A stretch of 26,075 nt of DNA from an uncultured Candidatus Melainabacteria bacterium (lineage in GTDB: Bacteria > Cyanobacteriota > Vampirovibrionia > Gastranaerophilales > Gastranaerophilaceae), in the NCBI GenBank assembly GCA_934754735.1, contig CAKVJE010000018.1, positions 1-26,075 of the forward strand, given 5' to 3'. The notes beneath the pieces were generated by a model, which worked only from the letters and a program-made list of their open reading frames with translations, had not been told where the DNA came from and ran no database searches. Of this stretch, positions 5,801 through 13,966 are shown piece after piece. The translations under genes and the position numbers were made by a program. Each line of letters opens with the position of its first letter. Position 1 is the stretch's first letter.

Positions 5801-6964
5801 ATGTTTATTTTAGAGAAACCATACGTTTCAGAATTTTTAATAGACACAATTGTTCAGAATGATTGGGCGGTTTTGGACAATGTATCAGTAAAGGATGCCG
5901 AATTTGAAGAAGGTGCGCTAAATCTTGTGTCTTCTGAAAAAGCTAAGAATTATTATTTGGCGCAAGAGTATCCGTTGATTTATGGGAATTCTGAAAATGC
6001 AACCAGCTGGGTTCTTAGAAATTTGCCGGACTCAAATTTAAGCAATTATATCAAGCTTTTTAAAGATAAAATCCAGTTTCGCGATATGCTAAAAGAAATG
6101 TATCCCGATTTTTTCTATCAAGCTGTGGAGTTTGAAGAGTTAAAAAATATGGATACAGCGAACTTAAAATTTCCATTGATTATCAAACCTGCGATTGGTT
6201 ATTTAAGCGTCGGAGTTCAAGTTGTCAAAGAAGCTAAAGAATGGAAAGATGCAATTTCTGCGATTGAAAAAGAAATAAAAAACACTAATAAACTTTATTC
6301 AAAAGAAGTTGTGGATTCTTCTAATTTTATCATTGAAGAATTAATTGAAGGTGAAGAATTCGCAGTCGATGCATATTTTGATAGAGATGGAGAACCTGTA
6401 ATTCTTAATATTTATCAACATCCGTTATTAAATTCAAAGGATGTGCGCAATCGAATTTTCTTGATGTCTACAGGAATCATGATTAAGTATATGGCAAAAT
6501 TTGGATTGCTTTTGAGAGAAATTGGACAACTTAAAAATATTAGAAACTTTCCGATTCATATAGAGTTAAAAGTGACAAAAGATGAAAAAATTATTCCGAT
6601 AGAAGTTAATCCAATGCGTTTTACAAGCTGGTGTGCAACTGATATTGCAAAATATGTCTGGGGAATAAATGTCTACGAATGCTTTAATAATCAAACATTT
6701 CCTGATTGGAATACAATTTTATCGGAAGCAAAAAAAGAAGTGTTTTATTATTCAATGGTCGAAGTTCCAAATAATATTGAAAAATCTAAGATTCAGGGAT
6801 TTGAATACGAAAGATATTTGTCAAATTATTCTAATGTTTTAGAAGTTAGAAGAATTGATCCAAAGTGGAATCCTCTGTTTGCAGTAATATTCGGCTCTAC
6901 AACGAGCAAAGATGAAGTTGTGAAAATTCTTTCTCTAAAGGTAAATGATTTTATAATTAGCTAG
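5801..6964 (+). CDS. ATP-grasp domain enzyme of unknown substrate
   Basis: A 387-residue protein with an ATP-grasp core. FPLIIKPAIG carries the ATP-binding lysine (Lys129), EELIEGEEFAVDAYF the adenine-contacting hinge acids (179-193), and IEVNPMRF the metal-binding Glu268 and Asn270. ATP-grasp enzymes join a carboxylate to an amine or thiol through an acyl-phosphate. The N-terminal 110 residues are a preATP-grasp-type domain, and the C-terminal 110 residues have no clear match. The motif spacing resembles carboxylate-amine ligases of the carbamoyl-phosphate synthase/PurK type, but no specific member is recognised. It has a GAGG site and sits 15 bases after aroE, so the two are co-transcribed. 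No terminator follows at once. Confidence 0.8.
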   Translation: MFILEKPYVSEFLIDTIVQNDWAVLDNVSVKDAEFEEGALNLVSSEKAKNYYLAQEYPLIYGNSENATSWVLRNLPDSNLSNYIKLFKDKIQFRDMLKEMYPDFFYQAVEFEELKNMDTANLKFPLIIKPAIGYLSVGVQVVKEAKEWKDAISAIEKEIKNTNKLYSKEVVDSSNFIIEELIEGEEFAVDAYFDRDGEPVILNIYQHPLLNSKDVRNRIFLMSTGIMIKYMAKFGLLLREIGQLKNIRNFPIHIELKVTKDEKIIPIEVNPMRFTSWCATDIAKYVWGINVYECFNNQTFPDWNTILSEAKKEVFYYSMVEVPNNIEKSKIQGFEYERYLSNYSNVLEVRRIDPKWNPLFAVIFGSTTSKDEVVKILSLKVNDFIIS

Positions 6965-7025
6965 TGCTTGCTTTATATTGTTTATTATTAAAATAGAAGT
7001 GTGCAATTTTACCAATAACAAATAA

Positions 7026-7152
7026 GTCTCGGTAACACCCTCTCTTGTAAGGCGAAGGAAAGTACTTGCGACGTTCAAAAATTCGCATGTTACTCCCTCT
7101 CCTTCAATCAATTCTACATGGAGAGGGTGCCGAAGGCGGGAGAGGGTACTAA
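7026..7152. repeat. MITE-like intergenic repeat with inverted ends
   Basis: In the 395-base gap 6965-7359, a block begins GTCTCGGTAACACCCTCTC and ends with a GAGAGGGTACTAAC-like inverted counterpart. Internally CCCTCTCC (7095-7102) pairs with GGAGAGGG (7120-7127). The opening 19 bases match the reverse complement of 12448-12466 at 15 positions, so this and the murB-murC element belong to one family. No open frame is found within it. Confidence 0.55.
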
Positions 7153-7232
7153 CTAAAAATGATATTTGCAACAAAAATGTAATAATATTTTTAATAAATA
7201 TTCGATTGTTAAGAAAATGAGATTTTTGTTAC

Positions 7233-7287
7233 AATTGGCGCAAACGTAGTAGTAGTAGTAGTAGTAGTAGTAGTAAATTGCGCAAAA
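7233..7287 (+). repeat. (GTA)10 microsatellite between short direct repeats
   Basis: Ten perfect GTA units (7246-7275) are flanked by AATTGGCGCAAA (7233-7244) and AATTGCGCAAAA (7276-7287). The tract ends 84 bases before the start codon at 7360 and about 50 bases before a TATAAA (7327-7332). Perfect trinucleotide tracts of this length are uncommon in bacteria and prone to slippage. Confidence 0.85.
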
Positions 7288-7359
7288 TATTTTTTTCTTC
7301 TAAAGTTTTCAAAAAAAGTGCCGATATATAAATTACGCAACAAAATAAAGGAGTAAGAT

Positions 7360-8529
7360 ATGGATGTAAGTAAACTTTTAAAAACAACTAGCGCAGGAAT
7401 GTTAGCAACTAAATTGGATAAATCCGATGGTAGTTCTGACGGAAAAATTAAGGGTTCAGTTTGGAACCAATTTATCGATGAAATTGGAACCGGCACGACA
7501 ATAGATGAAAATGGTGCAATTTCGGTCGAAAATGCGATGCGCTCTATTACGACTTATGTTGTTAGACAAGCTAATTCTTTAGGTAAAAACATTGAAGAAC
7601 TTGTTCAATCTTGGAGTAGCAAGGTCTCTGTTCCAGATTCTGTAGAAGAAGAACAAGACGTAGAAGAAGCTGATGAAACAGAAGATACAGAAGAAACGGA
7701 TGAAGTAGAAGAAGAAACTACTGCAGCTGAAACTGAAATATCTTCTCAAGCTCAAACTGATTATAATAGTATCAAAGTAAACTTGCCTAAAACACGTTAT
7801 TCATCTAGAGAAGTAAAAGCTATATTAGATAATCAAAATAAAGGTAGGGCTTTACACGATTCTCTTAAAAATGGCAGTACTGTCGGATTAACAGCGGAAA
7901 GTGTTGCACATGCGTTAGGTGATGATGTCAAATTCGGTCCAAACTCTCAAAAACAGGCAAAGGCTGTAATATATAGTTTAAAGAACAGAATATATCAATT
8001 AGAGATTAAGGATAAAATCAATTATTTTGAGGAACGGTACTTAGACTTTGATTTATTATCATACAAAGAACAAAATGGATTCATACATGAATGTAAAAAT
8101 GCCATAATTGCAGAAGAAAATAAAATAATAAGAGCAGATAACAAAGAAAAAACTTATTACAACAATAATAGAGCTAAGATTCAACAAACATTTGATAGTG
8201 CAAATAAACTGTTGGCAGATGTTGCAAACATGAATCCTAAACCGGAAATTGAAACAGATGGAAATTCGCGCAAAGCGTTTTTACCGGATGGTAGAGGTAT
8301 CAAAATAGTCTACGATGATAATGGTGAAATTAATGGTATTTTTATCTCTTACGATACCACACAAGACCATAAAGATGATGGCTCAACATTTGATGGATTC
8401 GAAATGGAATATACTCCAAAAGGGGCTTATTATAATACAGACCACAGCAATTCTAAAGCAGAAGGAAAACTCTCATCCGGATATGACTTCGAGCAAATCA
8501 AAGCAATTGCAAAAAAGATTTTTGAATAA
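7360..8529 (+). CDS. Unknown acidic protein
   Basis: A 389-residue protein with no recognised family. The start has an ideal AAAGGAG. Residues 1-90 include a soluble segment with GSVWNQFIDEIGTGTTIDEN and an alanine/valine helix (SVENAMRSITTYVVRQ). Residues 95-127 are almost pure Glu, Asp and Thr (EEEQDVEEADETEDTEETDE), a likely disordered linker. The middle (140-285) is charged and helical. The C-terminus (290-389) is beta-like, with FLPDGRGIKIVYDDNGEING and FDGFEMEYTPKGAYY. There is no signal peptide or membrane segment. It stands alone with a (GTA)10 tract upstream and a strong terminator downstream. A cytoplasmic or type III-exported structural or effector protein is possible but unproven. 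Confidence 0.72.
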   Translation: MDVSKLLKTTSAGMLATKLDKSDGSSDGKIKGSVWNQFIDEIGTGTTIDENGAISVENAMRSITTYVVRQANSLGKNIEELVQSWSSKVSVPDSVEEEQDVEEADETEDTEETDEVEEETTAAETEISSQAQTDYNSIKVNLPKTRYSSREVKAILDNQNKGRALHDSLKNGSTVGLTAESVAHALGDDVKFGPNSQKQAKAVIYSLKNRIYQLEIKDKINYFEERYLDFDLLSYKEQNGFIHECKNAIIAEENKIIRADNKEKTYYNNNRAKIQQTFDSANKLLADVANMNPKPEIETDGNSRKAFLPDGRGIKIVYDDNGEINGIFISYDTTQDHKDDGSTFDGFEMEYTPKGAYYNTDHSNSKAEGKLSSGYDFEQIKAIAKKIFE

Positions 8530-8536
8530 CACATTT

Positions 8537-8574
8537 AATCGGGTTTGATATCAATTATCAAACCCGATTCTTTA
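8537..8574 (+). terminator. Rho-independent terminator after the acidic-protein gene
   Basis: A perfect 14-bp stem, AATCGGGTTTGATA (8537-8550) with TATCAAACCCGATT (8556-8569), has a 5-base loop and a short CTTTATT tail. It lies between converging genes and may also mark the end of the hemW transcript, although the minus side lacks a T-run. Confidence 0.8.
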
Positions 8575-9651
8575 TTGCAAAAATTCTGCCAATATTATAT
8601 TACTTACAAGAACACCTTTTAAATTTAATGCAAACCCTTTTTGTGTGCGTTCTATATAATCAGAATATTTTTGTAAAACTTTCGTATAATGTGTTTCAAA
8701 ATCAACATTAAAGCGTTCTTTTATACGTGCGCAATTAATTCCTTCTGTCTTTCTAAACCCCAAAAAGATTTCTTCTTCCAATTTTTCTTCCTCTGACAAA
8801 ATATGTCCAATTTCATGAGTGGAAGGTTTTTCCATATATTCTTCAAGCGTTGTAAAATTAGAATACCTGGCTCCGTCCAAATACCCATGCGCAGATACGC
8901 CAAAACCATAATATTCATTATTATCCCAATAATTCAAATTATGACGCGATTCAAAACCTTTTTGCGCAAAATTACTGACTTCATAACGGTAAAAGCCGTT
9001 TTGTTCCAATTTTTGATTAATTAATTCATACATGTCTGCTTGAATATCGTCATCAGGAACATTAGGTGGATTTTTACCCCAAAACGAATTTGTTTCTATT
9101 TTCAATCCGTAAGTTGAAATATGTTGTATACCAAGTTCTAAAAATTTCTCTAAATCAGAAGATAGTTTTTCTAAAGTTTGAGTTGGTAAACCATAAATTA
9201 AATCAACGCTTATATTTTCAAAACCAAGTTGTTTTGCAAGATTAACTGTTTCTACGATTTGCGCAGAATTATGCCGTCTGCCAATTAATTTTAAAATCTC
9301 ATCATCAAAAGTTTGTGAACCGATACTCAAACGGTTTATACCAATTTGTTTTAAACCTGCTAAATACTCTTGTGTCGCATCATCCGGATTGAGTTCAAGT
9401 GTTACTTCTGCGTTTTGAGCCAGTTTAAATTTATTGATAACTTTTTTAAGTAGTTCTATTGGAACAAGAGAAGGTGTGCCTCCACCAAAATAAAGCGTTC
9501 TAAGTTGTTCGCCCTTATAATTATCAGAAATATCTTTAAGTAAGGCAAAAATATAACCTGTTATTAATTCGGGGCAATTAAACGACACAAAAGAACAATA
9601 TTTGCATTTTGATTTACAAAACGGGATATGAATATAAGCGCTACCTGCCAT
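8572..9651 (-). CDS. hemW: Radical SAM heme chaperone HemW
   Basis: HemW binds heme and delivers it to acceptor proteins; it was long annotated as oxygen-independent coproporphyrinogen III oxidase. The 359 residues fit HemW, which is shorter than true HemN. The radical SAM cluster motif CKSKCKYC (Cys12, 16, 19) begins after AYIHIPF. YFGGGTPS, SIGSQTFDDEILKLIGRRH and VDLIYGLPTQT are family signatures. The C-terminal half has SRHNLNYW, the HNLxYW signature typical of HemW. HemN's extra N-terminal cysteine context is absent, supporting HemW. It is the last gene of the mur-fts run, starting 2 bases after ftsQ stops. Whether the organism uses heme cannot be told from this window. Confidence 0.9.
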   Translation of the reverse strand: MAGSAYIHIPFCKSKCKYCSFVSFNCPELITGYIFALLKDISDNYKGEQLRTLYFGGGTPSLVPIELLKKVINKFKLAQNAEVTLELNPDDATQEYLAGLKQIGINRLSIGSQTFDDEILKLIGRRHNSAQIVETVNLAKQLGFENISVDLIYGLPTQTLEKLSSDLEKFLELGIQHISTYGLKIETNSFWGKNPPNVPDDDIQADMYELINQKLEQNGFYRYEVSNFAQKGFESRHNLNYWDNNEYYGFGVSAHGYLDGARYSNFTTLEEYMEKPSTHEIGHILSEEEKLEEEIFLGFRKTEGINCARIKERFNVDFETHYTKVLQKYSDYIERTQKGFALNLKGVLVSNIILAEFLQ

Positions 9652-9653
9652 GA

Positions 9654-10508
9654 TTACTCATCCAATTTTATATAATTAGAATCCCAACGCAAATCAACAT
9701 ATTTAACTTTTTTGTTAAGCATTTTTACTTGCGGAAGCAAAGACGGTAATCTGTGAATTTTGTCATAAGTTCCGGCATTAAAACTTCCCAGTCTTATATT
9801 AACCGTTGGTATTTTCACATAAACATCTTGAGGATTTCTATAATCAATGTATTCAACAGTTTCTCCTGATGCCATTTCAACAGTCATAGCAAGCTTTTTA
9901 AAATTATTGATTTTAGTTTTATCCCAATTTCGATAATCATCACCGCGTCCAAAAGTAAGAACGCGCACAGTTTTAAATTCATTACTTAATGGCATATAAT
10001 CATGTCCGATTAATTTGCCGTCAGATGAAAAGAATGCAATCGGTGCTACTTTTTCGTCCGGCGCAATCGTGATTACAGGAGTTCTTTCAATTATAATAAT
10101 CTGCATTCTAGCAGGAAACCAAAAACGCCTTATATAAACATCTTGAATTGGGTCAAGTTGCATAATGCTCTTTTTGAGGTTATCAGTCTTAACCATAAAA
10201 ATAGGTTTTAGCGGAACTTGATTGCGTCTTAGCGCTGAAAGAATTTTTTGCGAAGGTACAATCCTATTATTTACAATCTCCAAAGCAGGACTGTTTAAGC
10301 TGTCAAAAGCGTTTGAGTGCAAACGCCATTGAGGCATTTTTAGAATAAAAATGCCGACACATATCAAGCCAATTGTAATAAACAATTTCCACAAAGCGCG
10401 CAACTGATTAAGTCGTCTTTGCGACTTCCTAACTTGACGTTGCATTTTTGCTTGCTGTAAACGTCTATTCTGGTGATATCTAGGATGTTCTTGTCCTTCG
10501 TTTGACAT
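9654..10508 (-). CDS. ftsQ: Cell-division protein FtsQ/DivIB (POTRA domain)
   Basis: FtsQ is a bitopic divisome protein linking early and late division proteins in the periplasm. The 284-residue protein has a strongly basic, glutamine-rich cytoplasmic N-terminus (residues 1-38), one membrane segment (about 41-57, KLFITIGLICVGIFILK) and a periplasmic part. That part starts with a POTRA-like domain (IVNNRIVPSQKILSALRRNQ to about 150) and continues into the FtsQ beta domain (EYIDYRNPQDVYVKIPTVNI). The final VKYVDLRWDSNYIKL matches the usual FtsQ end, where a YVDLR-like strand is conserved. Its ATG shares one base with the ddl stop (TAATG), so translation is coupled. The identity is supported by position after ddl as well as by domain order. 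Confidence 0.85.
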   Translation of the reverse strand: MSNEGQEHPRYHQNRRLQQAKMQRQVRKSQRRLNQLRALWKLFITIGLICVGIFILKMPQWRLHSNAFDSLNSPALEIVNNRIVPSQKILSALRRNQVPLKPIFMVKTDNLKKSIMQLDPIQDVYIRRFWFPARMQIIIIERTPVITIAPDEKVAPIAFFSSDGKLIGHDYMPLSNEFKTVRVLTFGRGDDYRNWDKTKINNFKKLAMTVEMASGETVEYIDYRNPQDVYVKIPTVNIRLGSFNAGTYDKIHRLPSLLPQVKMLNKKVKYVDLRWDSNYIKLDE

Positions 10509-11449
10509 TATTTATTTAATCCTACGCTATTAAGTATCATTAAAACAAGATTGTCATAATCTATTCCACAAACCTTCGCTTGTGCCGGTAAATCGCTTGT
10601 ATCCGTCATACCCGGGTTTGTATTAATCTCCAAGAAATAAGGTTTATCGTCTTTTACCATAAAATCAACTCTTGAAACTCCAGAGCAACCTGCTGTTTCG
10701 TGTGCTTCAACTGCTATTTTCTTTGTTAATTCAGTGGCTTCTTTTGACAAGCCTGTTGCCGGAACAATAAATTCTGACAATCCTTTTGTATATTTTGCAT
10801 CAAAATCGTACCATTCAGTTTTCGTTCTGATTTCAAGAATTTCTGTCGCAAAAGCTTTACCGTCTTTTTCTAAAACGCCAACTGTTACAAAAAAGCCATC
10901 AATAAATTCTTCAATCAAAACGTCATCGTTATATTTTATAGCTTCGTCATAAGCAGCTTGCAATTCTTCCGGCTTATTAACTTTTGTCATACCAAAACTT
11001 GAACCTTCTGAAACAGGTTTTGTAATCAAAGGATATTGAAGTCCTTCAACCGCTTTCATCAAATCCTCTCCTTTTCTTACAAAAGCGGATTTAATAAGAG
11101 GAATATTTTTGTTTGTAGAAAGAACTTTCTTTGTGTATTCTTTGTTCATACAAATTGCACTTGACATTACACCACAACCTGTATAAGGGATTTTCATTAT
11201 TTCTAAAACACCTTGAATACAGCCGTCTTCACCATATTTGCCATGAAGAGTATTGTAAGCGTATTCAAAACCTTTTAAATCGTTCATAACGTTTGGTGAA
11301 ACATCTACTATTTCAGCGTTTTTATAACCCAATCTGTGCAACGCGCCTAAGCAGTTTTTGCCGGAACGTAATGAAACTTCACGTTCTGATGACATACCAC
11401 CGCATAGAACTGCTATTTTTGCGTCTTTGTTTTGTATAGTATATTGCAT
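10508..11449 (-). CDS. ddl: D-alanine--D-alanine ligase
   Basis: Ddl joins two D-alanines with ATP to make the dipeptide end of peptidoglycan precursors. The 313-residue length is normal. VLCGGMSSEREVSLRSG opens the N-terminal domain with the conserved Glu and Ser. The ATP-grasp core has YTGCGVMSSAICMNKEYTK, then LITKPVSEGSSFGM with the ATP lysine and omega-loop serine, then LIEEFIDGFFVTVGVLE, and YFLEINTNPGMT with the metal-binding Glu and Asn. The start at 11449 is preceded by GAGGAAG and lies inside murB, giving a 37-base overlap. An internal start would lose the first beta strand, so the overlap is real. Confidence 0.95.
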   Translation of the reverse strand: MQYTIQNKDAKIAVLCGGMSSEREVSLRSGKNCLGALHRLGYKNAEIVDVSPNVMNDLKGFEYAYNTLHGKYGEDGCIQGVLEIMKIPYTGCGVMSSAICMNKEYTKKVLSTNKNIPLIKSAFVRKGEDLMKAVEGLQYPLITKPVSEGSSFGMTKVNKPEELQAAYDEAIKYNDDVLIEEFIDGFFVTVGVLEKDGKAFATEILEIRTKTEWYDFDAKYTKGLSEFIVPATGLSKEATELTKKIAVEAHETAGCSGVSRVDFMVKDDKPYFLEINTNPGMTDTSDLPAQAKVCGIDYDNLVLMILNSVGLNK

Positions 11450-12324
11450 AATTCTTCCTCTTTTTTCGTTTTATCGCCGATAAAAATAATTTCCGGCTTT
11501 AATTCTATTGTATAAATATCTTTAACAGCTTGATACATTTTGACCATAAGTTCAAGCACATCTTCTGATGTCGCACCGCCTTTATTCACGATAAAATTTG
11601 CGTGCTTATCCCAAACTCTAACCGTATCAGTTTCAAAACTTTTTACACCTGCTTTATCTAAAAGTCTTCCTGCTGAATCGTTTTCAGGATTTTTAAAAAC
11701 ACTTCCTGCGTTTGGATCTTTTAGTGATGGTTGAATATTTTTTCGAAAAGTTAAATTTCGTTCCATCAATTCTTTGATTTCTTCTTGTGGAAGTTTTTTT
11801 AGTTCAAATTCGGCAGAAAGTAAAATATAACGTCCTTCATGTAAAATTGAATGTCTGTAAGAAAAATTCATTTCTGATTTTTGTTTAAAAACAACTTCTT
11901 TAGTTTCTTTATCAAATAAACAGCAAGAAACAATTACATCTGCAATACATTGACCATGCGCGCCTGCATTCATATAAACCGCACCACCGATAGTCCCCGG
12001 CAATCCAATCAAAAATTCTAAACCGCTCAAAGAAACATCCGCAACTTTTTGAGATAAAAGCGGATCTTTAACACCGCAATCAGCATAAACTTTCGTACCG
12101 CGTATTTCAAAATTTTTCATCTCTGTAGTTAAAATAATATTTCCTTTATAACCGTTTGATGAAAACAAAACATCAGAGCAGCTGCCAAGAACTATATAAT
12201 TATCCAATTCTCTTAGCAAATTAGTAAATTCTTCCAATGTTTCAGGAAGGTAAAGTTTTTCGACTTGACCACCAATTTTAAATGTTGTTAAATTTTTGAT
12301 TTCGAAATTTTCTTTTATTTGCAT
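11413..12324 (-). CDS. murB: UDP-N-acetylenolpyruvoylglucosamine reductase
   Basis: MurB reduces the enolpyruvyl group with NADPH and FAD to form UDP-N-acetylmuramate. The 303 residues are normal for a type II MurB. LTTFKIGGQV opens the FAD domain. VLGSCSDVLFSSNGYKG replaces the more usual GGGSNLLV, with Cys and Asp at two positions, but the loop is kept. GLEFLIGLPGTIGGAVYMNAGAHG is the classic flavin motif. FSYRHS gives the substrate Tyr/Arg, AGSVFKNP the catalytic serine, and LKPEIIFIG the C-terminal glutamate. It has an AAGG site 10 bases upstream. It follows murC in the same direction, but a 188-base gap with repeats separates them. Confidence 0.94.
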   Translation of the reverse strand: MQIKENFEIKNLTTFKIGGQVEKLYLPETLEEFTNLLRELDNYIVLGSCSDVLFSSNGYKGNIILTTEMKNFEIRGTKVYADCGVKDPLLSQKVADVSLSGLEFLIGLPGTIGGAVYMNAGAHGQCIADVIVSCCLFDKETKEVVFKQKSEMNFSYRHSILHEGRYILLSAEFELKKLPQEEIKELMERNLTFRKNIQPSLKDPNAGSVFKNPENDSAGRLLDKAGVKSFETDTVRVWDKHANFIVNKGGATSEDVLELMVKMYQAVKDIYTIELKPEIIFIGDKTKKEEELCNILYKTKTQK

Positions 12325-12335
12325 AATTTTTTCCT

Positions 12336-12371
12336 TAAGTGAATAGGTGAATAAGGTAATAAGTGAATAAG
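12336..12371 (-). repeat. Short tandem TTATTCAC-type repeats before murB
   Basis: On the minus strand this stretch is built from near-copies of CTTATTCAC(C/T)TATT, ending just ahead of the murB ribosome site. GGTGAATAAG (12346-12355) also pairs with CTTATTCACC (12516-12525) in the murC 3' end, so the intervening repeat is bracketed by a 10-bp inverted repeat. Confidence 0.5.
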
Positions 12372-12413
12372 TTCGTTTTAGATATTTAATTTGGTGTGTT
12401 GCGTTTTTCTTTT

Positions 12414-12503
12414 GGGGGATAAGCCCCCACCCTAGCCCTCCCCCTCGGAGAGGGAATAACCGAGACGCGTTTTATTAATTGTAGGTTGGGCTTTCAGCCC
12501 AAC
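12414..12503. repeat. Intergenic repeat cluster ending in a REP-like GTAG palindrome
   Basis: Three hairpins in a row: GGGGG-ATAAG-CCCCC (12414-12428), a CCCTC/GAGGG pair (12436-12454), and GTAG followed by GTTGGGCT-TTC-AGCCCAAC (12481-12503). The last is a GTAG-headed palindrome like that at 2954. The block shares layout with 22499-22576 and 15 of 19 bases with 7026-7044. It lies in the murC-murB gap. Confidence 0.6.
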
Positions 12504-12512
12504 AATAACTAA

Positions 12513-13850
12513 TTACTTATTCACCTTTTCCAATTCTTTTCCCAACGCCGTAATTGTACCTGCACCCAAACCAATTACGATGTTGCCGTTTTCAAGCGTC
12601 GGTAATAATTTTTCTGCAACTTCCTGCATATTACCGCCAATATATTCTGCGCCCAAATCTTTTGCGAAAGCTTGTCCGCTTATACCTTCTATCGGGTCTT
12701 CTGAAGCAGCATAAACATCTGTTACAACAACTCTACCGGCTTCAGAAAATGCATTCTTAAACTCTTTCCACAAAGATTTAAGCCTTGTATATCTGTGCGG
12801 TTGGAATACCGCAACAATATTTTCTTGCCCAAATTTAGAAGCTGCAGCATCCAATGTAGCCTTGATTTCAGTCGGATGGTGCGCATAATCGTCATAAACT
12901 TCTACGCCATTAATTTCACAAACCTTTTGAAAACGTCTTCCCATGCCGGTAAAATCTACAAAATAATCGGCAATAGCTCTAACGTTTACACCGGCTTCGT
13001 TTAAAGCTGAAACAACAGCCAAAGTGTTGTAAACATTATGAATTCCTGCTAATTGAATTTTCATGTTAGTTAAGAAGTTATTATGATGATAGATTTCAAA
13101 AGATGTACCACCTCTTGAAAACTCAAGATTTTTAGCTACGTAGTCCGCATCATCAAGCCCGAATGTGATGAATTCTCCGCTCAATTCTTGAATGCCGGCA
13201 TTATCATTATTCACAATAACCTTTTTTGCTTGAGAAATCGCTTGATTGAAGGTTTTAACCAAATCCTTCATGCCATTTTTGTAGAAGTCCAAGTGATCTT
13301 CTTCTAAGTTATTGATAACTAAAATATCAGGATGGTATTTAATAATCGTTCCGTCACTTTCATCAAGTTCTGCAACAAAGTGCTTACCGCTTTTATGTTG
13401 AGCATTTGTATTTAATTCGGGAATAATTCCACCATCTATAAAAGACGGATTTAAACTTCCTTTTTCAAGCACAAACGAAGCTAAACCGCTTGTTGTAGTT
13501 TTGCCGTGAGTACCTGAAAAACCGATAAAGCATTTTCCGTTTTCTTGCGCAGTCTTAGCAATTTCAGCAAGCAAATCTGAACGGTGATAAATTGGCAAAC
13601 CTAATTCTTTTGCTCTTACAACTTCAGGATTATTATCTCGAATTGCCGTACTTTTAATTATAATTGCGTCATTAGGCACATTTTCGGCTCTTTGTCCAAT
13701 AAAAATTTCTGCACCTAATTCTCTTAATTTATCTACATATTTTGAATCTACAATATCAGAACCGGAAACGGTATGCCCGTCTTCCAATAAATACTTGGCT
13801 AAACCGCTCATTCCTATTCCGCCTATTGCTATAAAATGATATCTTCCCAT
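12513..13850 (-). CDS. murC: UDP-N-acetylmuramate--L-alanine ligase
   Basis: MurC adds L-alanine to UDP-N-acetylmuramate with ATP, the first step of the peptide stem, in the cytoplasm. The 445 residues are in the normal range. The N-terminal domain starts HFIAIGGIGMSGLA, the UDP-binding glycine loop. GTHGKTTTSG (113-122) is the ATP loop. ELDESDGTIIKYHPDILVINNLEEDHLDFY is the central-domain signature, with its metal-binding residues, and YDDYAHHPTEIKATLDA is the C-terminal domain signature. GGAGAG precedes the ATG. It is the first gene of the minus-strand wall and division run and has its own promoter. Confidence 0.96.
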   Translation of the reverse strand: MGRYHFIAIGGIGMSGLAKYLLEDGHTVSGSDIVDSKYVDKLRELGAEIFIGQRAENVPNDAIIIKSTAIRDNNPEVVRAKELGLPIYHRSDLLAEIAKTAQENGKCFIGFSGTHGKTTTSGLASFVLEKGSLNPSFIDGGIIPELNTNAQHKSGKHFVAELDESDGTIIKYHPDILVINNLEEDHLDFYKNGMKDLVKTFNQAISQAKKVIVNNDNAGIQELSGEFITFGLDDADYVAKNLEFSRGGTSFEIYHHNNFLTNMKIQLAGIHNVYNTLAVVSALNEAGVNVRAIADYFVDFTGMGRRFQKVCEINGVEVYDDYAHHPTEIKATLDAAASKFGQENIVAVFQPHRYTRLKSLWKEFKNAFSEAGRVVVTDVYAASEDPIEGISGQAFAKDLGAEYIGGNMQEVAEKLLPTLENGNIVIGLGAGTITALGKELEKVNK

Positions 13851-13871
13851 AATCTCTCCAATTCTAGATTA

Positions 13872-13901
13872 ATTATATTATAAAGAAGTTATTATTTACA
13901 A
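13872..13901 (-). promoter_or_regulatory. Sigma70-type promoter of murC
   Basis: On the minus strand TTGTAA (13901-13896) and a perfect TATAAT (13877-13872) are 18 bases apart. Transcription would start near 13865, about 15 bases before the start codon. A second overlapping TATAAT lies 5 bases upstream. Confidence 0.65.
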
Positions 13902-13966
13902 GAGATTTTTATTGATATCTTTTTTGTGGTATTCTTTTAACTATAAAACACTAGTGAGGATTTTTT

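Noticed and set aside
7209..7496. A minus-strand open frame crossing the (GTA)10 tract, giving a run of threonines
   Set aside because: It overlaps the start of the well-supported gene at 7360 and owes its length to the microsatellite.
12554..13004. Plus-strand open frames inside murC
   Set aside because: They are antisense shadows of a clearly conserved gene and have no family features.
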